This document shows positions 16,613 through 25,203 of a DNA stretch of 49,254 nucleotides, in pieces (positions within the stretch are counted from its first letter, which is position 1; each line of letters opens with the position of its first letter). The notes below the pieces were generated by a model. That model searched no databases and was not told where the DNA came from. It saw only the letters and a program-made list of their open reading frames with translations. Origin of the DNA: CAKSQF01 sp964568425. GTDB lineage: Bacteria > Bacillota > Clostridia > Oscillospirales > CAG-272. The position numbers and the translations under genes were made by a program. The DNA is taken from contig CAZMPO010000015.1 of assembly GCA_964568425.1 (NCBI GenBank), positions 1 through 49,254 of the forward strand, read 5' to 3'.

Positions 16613-18019
16613 CTATTTCGTATACGCCTCAAACACATACAGATTGCCGTAGCTCCAATTGTAGGAGGAGGCGTTATGTCTGTCAAAGGTCAACCAAAAA
16701 TAACGTGTGCGACTGCCCTGTTTTATCGGCATGACCGTGCCCCAGCCACGGAAACCGCCGTCGGGATAGTCGAATTTCGGCTCGATCACAGTGTTCTTTG
16801 AATATATCCGATAGTCGGATGTTTTATCAAAGCTGTTGCCGCAAATAAAATACAGCTCGCCGTCAACACGCACAAAAGAGCCGCCGGTCTCCGCGCCGTC
16901 AAGACCCTTGCCGATAAAGTGATAGCCGCTAAAGGGTGAGCTTGACTCAAAAAACACATATCGGTATGCGTGTATCACGGGGTCAATGCGACAGATTGCC
17001 ATTAGCCAGCGGTGGTTTTCTCTGTCATATATAAAGTCCGGGTCCTCGTCGCCCGAAAATCCCGCAAATTCGGAAATATCCGTTCCCTTGTCGGCTTTTT
17101 CCATAAGCTCGATATCGATGACATTCACGCCAAAGCGAGGGTCGCCGTCAAACTCCGCGTGACCGAGGATATGTCCGTGCGAGAAGGAACACACCCAAAG
17201 ATACCAACGCCCTTCGGCTCTGTGGAACAAGATCGATGCCGCGACGTCGCCGCACCATTTTCCCTCTCCGCTGTTATAAAAGAGCGCGCCGCACAGCTCA
17301 AATTCTGCCGTGCTCGGGATCCATGACAGGACGCCCTGGATCGCTCCCTCCTCCATTCGAAGTGACGCGGTTATATACACCCTGCCGTTTTCCTGCATTA
17401 TCTCGCCGTTTTCGTAGCGTATCGGGCGCATATCGGCGATCGATATCCCACTGTCGATGTATGCGCATACATGATCTGTCAAAGCATCACCGCTTACATA
17501 AAGTGCGGCACAGCCATTTGAAAAGATATCTTCAGAATTTGAGTTTTCAAATTTCGGCTCGGATATCGTCGTGAAGCATTTGCCGCCGTCAAGATAAATG
17601 TCGAATTTGCCCGGTCGACAGGTCACTCTAAGCGAGAGTGGGGTCGGGATCGGCATTTCAAGGTGTGTACCGCCGCATGTGTAGGTGAGGCTGTCGTTTG
17701 CAATGGCAATCAGAGCATCGGCATTCGGCAGACGAAAGAGAAAGCCGACCTCACCGACCCCGATCTCGGCATCAAGCGAATATGTGGCATATGGGAAAAA
17801 TTGACACATGAATCTCGTGACACTTCCGCAAAGCACTCGATATTTGCCGTCCTCTATCCTCTCGCGGCAGTCTGCGCTTTTTTCGATGATCGGATACATA
17901 TCTCCGCGAGAGTCGTTTACAAAGTCCTTGTCAAAGCTCATCTCGCCGAGCTTTATGGATTTGTTCTTGTAAAAATTGGTCGAAAATTTCCGCTTAAATT
18001 CGATATTTTGAATGTTCAT
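16613..18019 (-). CDS. beta-propeller-like protein, possibly GH43/GH32-clan related
   Basis: 468 residues from ATG 18019 (CGGAGG six bases upstream). No signal peptide, so probably cytoplasmic. The sequence is beta-rich. The C-terminal 250 residues contain repeated acidic-aromatic blades (DEDPDFIYDRENHRW, GGSFVRVDGELYFICG, YDFPDGG-type turns) reminiscent of five-bladed glycosidase propellers, where one Asp and Glu per blade line the active site. The N-terminal 200 residues resemble a jelly-roll (LYVSGDALTDHVCAYID). I cannot assign catalytic residues or a family with confidence; glycan processing is the best guess given other carbohydrate genes nearby. Own promoter; no operon partner. Confidence 0.5.
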   Translation of the reverse strand: MNIQNIEFKRKFSTNFYKNKSIKLGEMSFDKDFVNDSRGDMYPIIEKSADCRERIEDGKYRVLCGSVTRFMCQFFPYATYSLDAEIGVGEVGFLFRLPNADALIAIANDSLTYTCGGTHLEMPIPTPLSLRVTCRPGKFDIYLDGGKCFTTISEPKFENSNSEDIFSNGCAALYVSGDALTDHVCAYIDSGISIADMRPIRYENGEIMQENGRVYITASLRMEEGAIQGVLSWIPSTAEFELCGALFYNSGEGKWCGDVAASILFHRAEGRWYLWVCSFSHGHILGHAEFDGDPRFGVNVIDIELMEKADKGTDISEFAGFSGDEDPDFIYDRENHRWLMAICRIDPVIHAYRYVFFESSSPFSGYHFIGKGLDGAETGGSFVRVDGELYFICGNSFDKTSDYRIYSKNTVIEPKFDYPDGGFRGWGTVMPIKQGSRTRYFWLTFDRHNASSYNWSYGNLYVFEAYTK

Positions 18020-18051
18020 GGTCTGCCTCCGCACATTATATCTGTACAAGG

Positions 18052-18080
18052 ATTATATCACTTATTTTGAAAAAAGTCAA
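18052..18080 (-). promoter_or_regulatory. promoter of beta-propeller gene
   Basis: Minus strand TTGACT (18080..18075), 17 bases, TATAAT (18057..18052), about 30 bases before the ATG. Confidence 0.75.
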
Positions 18081-18170
18081 CAAAAACCATTGCCTGTACA
18101 AAAAATTCACTTAGAGTGTTGACAATGCCCTTAAAATGTGGTATATTTTAAGGGAAAGACATTCAAGTTC

Positions 18171-18457
18171 GCTACTCGGGAGAACGATTTGAATCGAATT
18201 TTGGTAAGCGAACACTCGACCATCGGTAGGGCGGGGGCTTGCTCCCGCCGCATCATTGTTGATTGATTTATAATATTGCTGTCGAAGATATAAACAAACC
18301 CTGTAGCCTTCCCCACCGGGGAAGGCTACAGGGTTTGTTTGTTTCGGCATTCTATATATCATACCCCGAAAACCAAAGAGGCGGCGGGAGCAAGCCCCCG
18401 CCCAACCGATAAATGTTTGTTTTTGCAATCGATTTAATCATCCCTTCCCCGGAGTGA
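18171..18457. repeat. dispersed GC-rich inverted-repeat element, copy B
   Basis: Left half: ACTCGGGAGAACGATTTGAA ... GAACACTCGACCATCGG then AGGGCGGGGGCTTGCTCCCG. Right half is the reverse: GGCGGGAGCAAGCCCCCGCC, a spacer, then CGATTTAATCATC and CTTCCCCGGAGTGAG. It fills most of the gap 18081..18543; nothing else is seen there except the nested hairpin 18292..18340. Related to copies at 6364, 34760 and 38875. Confidence 0.75.
18292..18340. repeat. perfect 23-bp hairpin nested in copy B
   Basis: AAACAAACCCTGTAGCC + TTCCCC (18292..18314), loop ACC, then its exact reverse complement (18318..18340). As RNA this is a 23-bp uninterrupted stem; both ends have T/A runs, so it could terminate transcription either way. 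It sits between the two arms of element B and looks like an independent insertion. Confidence 0.75.
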
Positions 18458-18543
18458 GATCGTTCGTGAGGGCAGCGGAAAGAATATTCGATATTTTAGG
18501 CTGAAATAAGATAAATTAAACTGACGCTCTTGTGCCAAAAGTA

Positions 18544-18572
18544 TTGACACAAACGGCAATATGTGATATAAT
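18544..18572 (+). promoter_or_regulatory. consensus promoter of the trk/ktr operon
   Basis: TTGACA (18544..18549), 17 bases, TATAAT (18567..18572). The leader of about 68 bases holds a 10-bp stem AAGGAACCA ... TGGTTCCTT (about 18589-18625) just before the ribosome site; no T-run follows, so it is not an obvious terminator, and no c-di-AMP (ydaO) riboswitch fold fits in this length. Confidence 0.8.
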
Positions 18573-18646
18573 TAAAAAGCAAGAATCAAAGGAACCAGCT
18601 GACTGCAGAGGATGTTGGTTCCTTTATGCTTCCAAAGGGGATCTTT

Positions 18647-20008
18647 ATGATCGGAAAAAAGAAATTTTCGTTATCAACAACACAAATAATTCTGTTAAGC
18701 TTCCTTGCTGCGATACTTATCGGAAGTGTATTTTTGGCTTTGCCGATCAGTTCCGCAACCGGGGAAGCCGTGCCGTATCTTGATGCGCTCTTTACGGCAA
18801 CGACATCTGCCTGCGTAACGGGCTTGGTTACGCTTCCAACGACTTCCACATGGAGCGTGTTTGGACAGATCGTTATACTGATTTTGATACAGGTCGGCGG
18901 ACTCGGCATTATTACGATCATGTCGGGACTGATGCTCCTTCTAAACAAAAAACCGGGTATCAATGACAGACTGCTCATTCAAGACGCCTTCAACCTCAAT
19001 ACAATGTCCGGGCTCGCAAAATTCGTTAAGGATGTGCTGCTTGGTACACTGATGATCGAGGGGATCGGTGCTCTCTTGTATATGCTCGTATTTGTTCCCG
19101 AATTTGGGGCGAGAGGTATATGGATATCGGTGTTCAATTCCGTGTCCGCCTTTTGCAATGCAGGTATTGATATCATTGCCGAAAACAGCCTTTGCAATTA
19201 TGCAACTCATCCGCTGATCAACATCGTCACCTCCGCACTTATCATTCTCGGAGGGCTCGGTTATATCGTATGGTGGGACGTGATTCGTGTTGTTAAGAGC
19301 CGCTCGCCCAAAAACAGAAAGATATTCAGGCATCTGACCTTACACTCAAAGATCGCCATTACGGTAACGGCAGGGCTTATCCTTGTCGGTGCAATTCTCA
19401 TATTTATATTTGAATATGCCAATCCGTTGACCATCGGAGAGATGTCCTTCTTCGATAAAATTCAAGTTTCCTTCTTTCAATCGGTCACGACGAGGACCGC
19501 AGGCTTTGCCTCAGTTCCTCAAGAAGATCTGACGAATGCCTCTGCCGCCGTATCTGTTATCTTGATGTTGATCGGTGGCTCGCCCGTAGGAACGGCAGGC
19601 GGCATGAAGACCGTAACCGTTGCCGTTCTTGTTTGCTCGGCATTTGCTACGGTTCGAAACAAGAACGACGCAACGCTCTTTGGTCGTCGCATTTCAGAGG
19701 GCTACGTTAAAAAAGCGGTTGCGGTAGCGGTAACATTTCTCACCATCTGCACCATCTCAACCATACTTCTGATGGCAGCAAGCAATGCCTCGGCACTTGA
19801 TGCTGTTTACGAAACGGTAAGTGCAACCGCGACCGTCGGTCTTACAAGAAATCTGACGGCAACGCTTAATACATTCGGAAAGTTAATTATCATCGTAACG
19901 ATGTATTTCGGCAGAGTAGGTCCGATATCGTTGGCTGTCGCTCTCGGAAGCAAGAACGAGAGCCAAAATGTCATATCAGAGCCGACGGAAGAAATCAGTA
20001 TAGGTTAA
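18647..20008 (+). CDS. TrkH/KtrB-family potassium uptake channel subunit
   Basis: 453 residues, polytopic. ATG 18647 follows AAAGGGG by six bases; an upstream ATG (18626) is within the leader stem. The four selectivity-filter loops are visible: TSACVTGL (about 53-60), SVSAFCNAGI (166-175), SVTTRTAGF (279-287) and TVSATATVGL (390-399), each with the conserved Gly. Together with the RCK-domain subunit encoded 12 bases downstream it forms a membrane K+ uptake system of the Trk/Ktr type; gating is by nucleotide binding to the RCK partner. Length (450) fits KtrB better than the longer proteobacterial TrkH. Confidence 0.93.
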   Translation: MIGKKKFSLSTTQIILLSFLAAILIGSVFLALPISSATGEAVPYLDALFTATTSACVTGLVTLPTTSTWSVFGQIVILILIQVGGLGIITIMSGLMLLLNKKPGINDRLLIQDAFNLNTMSGLAKFVKDVLLGTLMIEGIGALLYMLVFVPEFGARGIWISVFNSVSAFCNAGIDIIAENSLCNYATHPLINIVTSALIILGGLGYIVWWDVIRVVKSRSPKNRKIFRHLTLHSKIAITVTAGLILVGAILIFIFEYANPLTIGEMSFFDKIQVSFFQSVTTRTAGFASVPQEDLTNASAAVSVILMLIGGSPVGTAGGMKTVTVAVLVCSAFATVRNKNDATLFGRRISEGYVKKAVAVAVTFLTICTISTILLMAASNASALDAVYETVSATATVGLTRNLTATLNTFGKLIIIVTMYFGRVGPISLAVALGSKNESQNVISEPTEEISIG

Positions 20009-20020
20009 AGGAGAAGATCA

Positions 20021-20671
20021 ATGAAAACGAAAAAGACATATGCAGTCTTCGGACTCGGAAGATACGGAACAGCCGTTGCACGCGAGCTTGTGGAGAACGG
20101 CATGGAGGTCATGGCAATTGACACCGACCAAAGGATCATCAATGATGCAGCTGCCTATCTGCCGGTATGCAAGTGTGCCGATGTGACAGATGCCGAGGTT
20201 ATCTCACGCCTGGGAATAGGAAATATTGATACGGTCATCGTATGTATGGCAAGCAATCTTGAAGCGAGTGTTATGGCTGTCACGCTTTGCAAGGAGGCAG
20301 GGGTCAAGACTGTTATCGCAAAATGCGCCAACGAGATGCATCAAAAGATACTTCTCCGTGTCGGTGCGGATCAGGTGGTCTTCCCCGAAAACGAATCGGG
20401 CATACGCCTTGCCAAGAATTTGCTGAGCTCCGGCTTTATTGATATGATCTCTCTGTCGCACGATGTGTCCATTGTGGAGATCGACGTGAGGGACGAATGG
20501 TGCGGAAAGAACTTGATCGAATTAAATCTCCGCAAAAAATACGGTCTCAACATTGTTGCCGTCAGGAAAGGCAAGAATGTCAATGTAAACATCAATCCCG
20601 AGCAGGTACTTGACGAAGAAACAACGCTGATCGTTATTGCCAATACCGCAAAGCTCGGAAAGTTGAAATAA
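20021..20671 (+). CDS. TrkA/KtrA-family RCK regulatory subunit
   Basis: 216 residues, cytoplasmic. The Rossmann start AVFGLGRYGTAVARELVENG with the later Asp of VMAIDTDQ binds nucleotide (NAD(H) or ATP/ADP). RCK_N occupies about 1-135 and RCK_C about 140-216 (VEIDVRDEWCGKNLIEL). AAAGGAG precedes the ATG and the gene follows the channel gene by 12 bases. It should assemble as a ring on the channel and control K+ uptake. The single RCK_N/RCK_C pair matches KtrA rather than the double-length E. coli TrkA. Confidence 0.93.
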   Translation: MKTKKTYAVFGLGRYGTAVARELVENGMEVMAIDTDQRIINDAAAYLPVCKCADVTDAEVISRLGIGNIDTVIVCMASNLEASVMAVTLCKEAGVKTVIAKCANEMHQKILLRVGADQVVFPENESGIRLAKNLLSSGFIDMISLSHDVSIVEIDVRDEWCGKNLIELNLRKKYGLNIVAVRKGKNVNVNINPEQVLDEETTLIVIANTAKLGKLK

Positions 20672-20733
20672 GATCTCAAACTTCAATTTGTCAAGCATCA
20701 CAAGCAAAAAGAGATCATCCTATCGGCGAAACT

Positions 20734-20844
20734 TTCGGAAGTTGTGTGATTTTTCACGCAACTTCCGAATATACTATTGACAGAACACCCAAAATGTGTT
20801 ATAATGAGATCGGTAAAAGCGTGACAGATCACACAACTTCCGAA
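20734..20844 (+). promoter_or_regulatory. promoter of DUF4143 ATPase 2 bracketed by three 16-bp sites
   Basis: The 16-mer TCACACAACTTCCGAA occurs three times: inverted at 20734..20749, direct with one mismatch at 20754..20769 (together an inverted repeat with a 4-base gap), and exact direct at 20829..20844. Between the pair and the single site lies a full consensus promoter TTGACA (20777..20782), 17 bases, TATAAT (20800..20805). The sites bracket the promoter, as expected for looping repression; the last site overlaps the ribosome-site region. Confidence 0.85.
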
Positions 20845-20858
20845 AAAGAGGTGCAATT

Positions 20859-22160
20859 ATGAGGGAGAAAAAAACGATCGAAAGAGGCACATATCTGAAA
20901 AGGCTGATCGCAAAGCGCGACAACGGTGCGGTCAAGGTGATAACAGGGGTGCGCAGATGCGGCAAATCCTACCTGCTTTTTACGCTGTACCGACAATATC
21001 TTTTGGAAAGCGGTATCGCCGAGGAGCAGATCGTAAGCTTGGCACTTGACAACATTTTGAATGCAAAATACCGCGATCCGATGGTGCTTGCCGAATATTT
21101 GGAGGCAAAAACGCCGACAAACGGATGTCGCTACTATGTTCTTCTCGACGAGATACAATATGTGGGAGAGAAAAAACTTCAGGACAATCCCGAGATACGG
21201 ATATCATTTTATGATGTTCTCAACTCGCTCCTCCAAAAGGGCAACACGGACATTTATGTGACCGGCAGTAATTCAAAAATGCTCTCAAGCGACATCGCGA
21301 CCGAATTTCGCGGCAGAGGAGACGAGCTTCACATTTGCCCTCTGTCATTCTCGGAATTTTATTCCTATCGTCAAGGCGACAGATCGGACGCGTTTTCTGA
21401 ATATTTGACCTACGGCGGACTTCCTGCGGCTGTTCTTTACGATGATATCACCGACAAGAAAAAATATCTGTCCGATCTGTTTTCGGAAACGTATCTCAAG
21501 GACATTTTGGAGCGTCATCGCATTTCCTATCCCGAATCTCTTGCGCTGATTGCCGATGAGCTTTGCTCGGCAGTCGGTTCTTTGACCAACGCCGGCAAGA
21601 TCGCGGACACATTAATGACGGTTAGGCAGACAAAGATCGACAGCGAAACGATCGGTGCATATCTCGGTTATCTGACCGACGCGTATCTGTTCGAGCGGTC
21701 TGACCGCTACGATGTGAAGGGGAGAAGATATTTTTCCTACCCGAGCAAATATTATTGCGTTGACACAGGTCTGCGAAATGCGCGTTTGAACTTCCGTCAG
21801 CTCGAAGAAACGCACCTTATGGAGAATGTGATATACAACGAGCTTAAAAGGCGCGGACACTCGGTCGATGTCGGAGTGGTCGAAGCTGTCGAGAGCATCG
21901 GGGACAATCGAAAACGCAAAACATACGAGATCGACTTTGTTGTCAATGCCGAAAAATTCGGCGAAAAATATTATATACAATCGGCACTGACTCTCGACAC
22001 CCCCGAAAAGGCAGAGCAGGAGCTTCGCCCGTTTTTGAAGATACCGAAAGATTTTACGAGGCGCATCCTGATCACAAGATCGAACATGCCCGCATGGACG
22101 GATGAGTACGGAATACTGCATCTCAGCATCTTCGATTTTTTGTTGGGCGAGACTATCTAA
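20859..22160 (+). CDS. AAA+ ATPase with DUF4143 domain (2)
   Basis: 433 residues; AAAGAGGTG precedes the ATG. Walker A is TGVRRCGKSYLL (about 26-37), Walker B YVLLDEIQYV (about 87-96), sensor IYVTGSNSKML. The C-terminal half has the DUF4143 pattern (HLMENVIYNELKRRG, then KTYEIDFVVNAEK) with a PD-(D/E)XK-like Glu-Ile-Asp. It belongs to a different subgroup from the ATPase at 15275 (Walker A GVRRCGKS versus GPKWCGKT). It is a single-gene unit with its own terminator and an elaborate three-site promoter, so its expression is probably tightly held off. Function is not established for the family. Confidence 0.88.
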   Translation: MREKKTIERGTYLKRLIAKRDNGAVKVITGVRRCGKSYLLFTLYRQYLLESGIAEEQIVSLALDNILNAKYRDPMVLAEYLEAKTPTNGCRYYVLLDEIQYVGEKKLQDNPEIRISFYDVLNSLLQKGNTDIYVTGSNSKMLSSDIATEFRGRGDELHICPLSFSEFYSYRQGDRSDAFSEYLTYGGLPAAVLYDDITDKKKYLSDLFSETYLKDILERHRISYPESLALIADELCSAVGSLTNAGKIADTLMTVRQTKIDSETIGAYLGYLTDAYLFERSDRYDVKGRRYFSYPSKYYCVDTGLRNARLNFRQLEETHLMENVIYNELKRRGHSVDVGVVEAVESIGDNRKRKTYEIDFVVNAEKFGEKYYIQSALTLDTPEKAEQELRPFLKIPKDFTRRILITRSNMPAWTDEYGILHLSIFDFLLGETI

Positions 22161-22190
22161 ACATCGAATATTCTCCCGCACATTTTTTCC

Positions 22191-22220
22191 AAAAACACCT
22201 GTCACGCGGCAGGTGTTTTT
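22191..22220 (+). terminator. terminator after DUF4143 ATPase 2
   Basis: AAAAACACCTG / CAGGTGTTTTT, 8-base loop, followed by ATATTTTTTG. Confidence 0.85.
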
Positions 22221-22250
22221 ATATTTTTTGTGAACATTGCTCCCATGATA

Positions 22251-22279
22251 TTGACAAGTTAACCTGAGTGAACTATAAT
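22251..22279 (+). promoter_or_regulatory. promoter of the MFS/MarR operon with palindrome in the spacer
   Basis: TTGACA (22251..22256), 17 bases, TATAAT (22274..22279). The spacer is itself an imperfect palindrome: AGTTAAC-CTGA-GTGAACT (22257..22274), 7-base arms with one mismatch. A MarR dimer sitting between -35 and -10 would block polymerase; the operon encodes a MarR protein. Confidence 0.75.
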
Positions 22280-22307
22280 TGACTAAAAAACAGATATGGA
22301 TAGGATC

Positions 22308-23501
22308 ATGGTCACACAAAACTTCAAAAGAACAAAATTTGCCTGTTATGCCGCGTATTTTACAATGTCATCGATCTTTTGTCTTCCACCGCTGCTGTTC
22401 GTCACCTTTCACGAAATGTACGGTGTTTCATGGACACTGCTCGGCACGCTCGTGCTCACGAACTTCTGCACGCAGTTTGCGATCGATCTGATATTCACGC
22501 TCTTTTCAAAAAAATTCAACATACCCAAAGTTGTCAAGATCATGCCGCTGATCACATCGCTCGGGCTGTTTATCTATGCGATCTTCCCGATGCTCTTCCC
22601 CTCGCCCACCTATCTCGGTCTGCTTATCGGAACGATAATTTTTTCGGTCTCCGCAGGACTTTCGGAGGTTCTGCTCAGTCCGACGATCGCGGCAATCCCG
22701 TCGGACGATCCGCAAAAGGACATGAGTTTTCTGCATTCGCTGTACGCATTCGGTGTATTCACGACCGTCGTTATAAGCACGATCTTTATCAAATTCATCG
22801 GCGCAGAGCACTGGATGTATCTGACGCTCTTCTTTGCGGCACTGCCGATCATCGCGTCGGTACTTTTCATGCTCTCTCCCATGCCCGACATGAGCGGCAG
22901 CGAGGTCTCGACGGGTGCGGCAAAGGCAGAGAAAAAGGTGCTCGGCATTGCCCTGTGCGTTTTGTGCATTTTCTTCGGAAGTTGTGCCGAAAATGCGATG
23001 TCCAACTGGATCTCGGGATTTATGGAGGCAGAGCTTCACATTGACAAGGCAATCGGCGACATACTCGGCGTGGCAATGTTTGCGATACTTCTCGGCATCA
23101 CGCGTATCAGCTACGCAAAATGGGGCAAAAACATCAGTCTTGTACTGCTTATCGGCATGATCGGCGCATCGATCTGCTATCTCGTGGCAGGTCTTTCGAC
23201 AAATGTTATCCCCGCATTCATCGCCTGCATCATGACCGGCATATTTACATCGATGCTTTGGCCCGGGACGCTGATCATGATGGAAGAAAACATTCCCGGG
23301 GTCGGCGTTGCGACATACGCACTAATGGCATCGGGCGGTGATCTCGGGGCATCGATCGCGCCTCAGCTGCTCGGAATGATCGCCGACCGCTCGGGTCTGC
23401 AAACGGGCATGCTCGTATGCTCGGTATTCCCCATTCTCGGCACGATCCTCATGATCGTCATAATTCGTTTCTTCAAGACACGACCGACAAGATCAACATA
23501 A
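22308..23501 (+). CDS. MFS transporter
   Basis: About 397 residues, 12 predicted membrane helices. ATG 22308 is preferred to ATG 22296 because the latter would have only about a 10-base leader; the ribosome site GGATAGGA is modest for either. The protein shows the two-six-helix MFS plan with a central cytoplasmic loop around MSGSEVSTGAAKAEKK. SCAENAMSNWISGFME at the start of the second half resembles FucP-like or putative sugar/drug MFS members. First gene of a run of nine and followed by a MarR regulator, the common arrangement for efflux pumps, so drug or metabolite export is likely; substrate unknown. Confidence 0.82.
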   Translation: MVTQNFKRTKFACYAAYFTMSSIFCLPPLLFVTFHEMYGVSWTLLGTLVLTNFCTQFAIDLIFTLFSKKFNIPKVVKIMPLITSLGLFIYAIFPMLFPSPTYLGLLIGTIIFSVSAGLSEVLLSPTIAAIPSDDPQKDMSFLHSLYAFGVFTTVVISTIFIKFIGAEHWMYLTLFFAALPIIASVLFMLSPMPDMSGSEVSTGAAKAEKKVLGIALCVLCIFFGSCAENAMSNWISGFMEAELHIDKAIGDILGVAMFAILLGITRISYAKWGKNISLVLLIGMIGASICYLVAGLSTNVIPAFIACIMTGIFTSMLWPGTLIMMEENIPGVGVATYALMASGGDLGASIAPQLLGMIADRSGLQTGMLVCSVFPILGTILMIVIIRFFKTRPTRST

Positions 23502-23511
23502 GGTGGACACC

Positions 23512-23937
23512 ATGGACAAATACATGAAGGCGAACATCGTCTTTTCCAAATTTGCGAGAGATTACACATTGCTGAAAAAATATCTGCCCATAAGGCAGAG
23601 CGAAATGGCGGTCATAAACATCATCACACAGCGAAAAGAGCGGCACACACCGCTCATGATCGCCGAGCTGCTCGGGGTCTCAAAGCCGATGGTGGCTGCC
23701 CTCATATCCTCGCTTGAGGAGAAGGGATATCTGACGAAAGAGACCTCCGACACGGACGGGCGCAGTTTTTATCTGATACCGACCGAAAAGGCGACAGAGC
23801 TTGCGGATGATTTTAACGCAAGGCAGACCGAATACTTAAAGAACATTGAGTCAAGGATCGGCGAGGTCGATTTTGACGAGCTTATAAGGTTGCTTGACAA
23901 AACCGAGAGAGCGATCGCAAATATTAAGGAGGAATAG
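23512..23937 (+). CDS. MarR-family transcriptional regulator
   Basis: 141 residues from ATG 23512 (AAGGTGG five bases upstream; a GTG at 23503 lies inside that ribosome site). Winged helix: TPLMIAELLGVSKPMVAALISSLEEKGYL (helix-turn-helix, read as TPLMIAELLGVSKP then MVAALISSLEEKGYL) and the wing TSDTDGRSFYLIPT. The C-terminal helices DFNARQTEYLKNIE and LIRLLDKTERAIANI form the dimer region. It overlaps nothing but follows the MFS gene by 10 bases and probably represses the operon through the palindrome at 22257..22274. Confidence 0.9.
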   Translation: MDKYMKANIVFSKFARDYTLLKKYLPIRQSEMAVINIITQRKERHTPLMIAELLGVSKPMVAALISSLEEKGYLTKETSDTDGRSFYLIPTEKATELADDFNARQTEYLKNIESRIGEVDFDELIRLLDKTERAIANIKEE

Positions 23938-23940
23938 AAT

Positions 23941-24717
23941 ATGCAAAACAACGAGATCAGCAAAGCAGTGGCGTGGAACCCCTGGCACGGATGCAAGAAG
24001 GTCAGCCCGGGATGCAAAAACTGCTTTGTCTACAAGATGGACAAAAGATACGGACGCGACACCACGATAATCACGAAAGGAAAAACGACATACGAATTAA
24101 AGGACAAGGACTGTCCGCCAAATTCACTTGTCAAGCTCTGCTTTTCATCCGACTTTTTCATTGAGGAGGCAGACGAGTGGCGAGAGGGATGCTGGGATTT
24201 CATCCGTCGCAGAAAAGACTGCATTTTCGTCACCACGACAAAGCGTCCCGAACGCATAAAAGACTGCGTACCGAGCGATTGGGGCGACGGCTGGGAGCAT
24301 GTACACATCAGCATCTCGATCGAGAACCAAGAGATGGCAGACAAGCGACTGACAGCCTTTTTGGCAGCTCCCGTAAAGCATCGCGAGGTCTTTTGCTCGC
24401 CGCTTATCGCACCGATATCTCTCGGAAAATATCTTGACACGGGACTGATCAGATGCGTAAATGTCGGCGGAGAGATGTCGCCGAAAAACGAGGTCCGTCC
24501 GATCATGTGGGAATGGGTGCGCGATCTGTTTCTCGAGGCGAAGGAGCGTAACATTGAATTTTATTTTCATCAATGCGGCTCGATGTTCATGCGCGACGGC
24601 GTAAACATAGGCAAATGGAATCTTAACGATCAGATAGCCCGCGCCGAGGAGATACAGCTCGAACTCGAAGAAATGTACGGTCCGACGCCGAAAAGTCATA
24701 GCAGGCTGTCCTGCTGA
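23941..24717 (+). CDS. DUF5131 / phage Gp37-Gp68-family protein
   Basis: 258 residues; AAGGAGG precedes the ATG and the gap to MarR is three bases. The start WNPWHGCKKVSPGCKNC (Cys 18, 25, 28) is the hallmark of DUF5131, a radical-SAM-like TIM-barrel family first noted as phage gp37/gp68. FVTTTKRPERI and ISIENQEMADKRL are further family blocks. The cysteine spacing suggests an Fe-S cluster, but the exact chemistry is not established. Its place between a MarR gene and an OB-fold gene gives no clear pathway. No phage genes surround it. Confidence 0.82.
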   Translation: MQNNEISKAVAWNPWHGCKKVSPGCKNCFVYKMDKRYGRDTTIITKGKTTYELKDKDCPPNSLVKLCFSSDFFIEEADEWREGCWDFIRRRKDCIFVTTTKRPERIKDCVPSDWGDGWEHVHISISIENQEMADKRLTAFLAAPVKHREVFCSPLIAPISLGKYLDTGLIRCVNVGGEMSPKNEVRPIMWEWVRDLFLEAKERNIEFYFHQCGSMFMRDGVNIGKWNLNDQIARAEEIQLELEEMYGPTPKSHSRLSC

Positions 24718-24789
24718 GTGATTTCATGCATTTTACCCGATTTACCCGATCTTACATACCAAATAAAGAAAAAACAAGGAGAACATACA

Positions 24790-25203
24790 ATGAACAACGA
24801 AAACCTGAAATTTTTTCCAAGGCATCCATCGGGGGAGAAGACCCACAAGATCGAAACGACGGCAATGCCGATCCTTTCGCAGGATGCGCCGTTTGATGTA
24901 AAAACACTTTGCGATGAGTTTAACACGGATGCGGAAAAATTCTTTGCAAAATATCTTGACAAACGTTTTGAGGTCACCGGTGTCGCAAAGAATGTCGGTC
25001 CGGACATCCACAACAAACCGTCCATCGAGCTGTCCGACAGTGAGAGCGGTCAGACCTACGGACTGGTGATCTTCCCGACGGAAGACCATTACAGCAAGGT
25101 AGGCGTCGGTGACAAAGTGGTCGTGCGTGCAAACTATCTTGTCATGAGCAACACATACGGCGTCGTAATGAAGTTCAGCGAGCTTGTTTCGGTGAAAAAA
25201 TGA
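24790..25203 (+). CDS. small OB-fold (tRNA_anti-like) protein
   Basis: 137 residues from ATG 24790 (AAGGAG nine bases upstream). Residues about 50-135 show the OB-fold pattern of tRNA_anti-like domains: KRFEVTGVAKNVG, SIELSDSESGQTYGLVIFP, VGVGDKVVVRANYL. There is no signal peptide. The last four bases overlap the next gene's start (ATGA), so the two are translationally coupled. Nucleic-acid or ligand binding is likely, role unknown. Confidence 0.6.
   Translation: MNNENLKFFPRHPSGEKTHKIETTAMPILSQDAPFDVKTLCDEFNTDAEKFFAKYLDKRFEVTGVAKNVGPDIHNKPSIELSDSESGQTYGLVIFPTEDHYSKVGVGDKVVVRANYLVMSNTYGVVMKFSELVSVKK

Noticed and set aside
18579..18646. c-di-AMP (ydaO/yuaA) riboswitch before the potassium operon
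   Set aside because: The leader is only about 68 bases with one simple stem, far too short for that fold.
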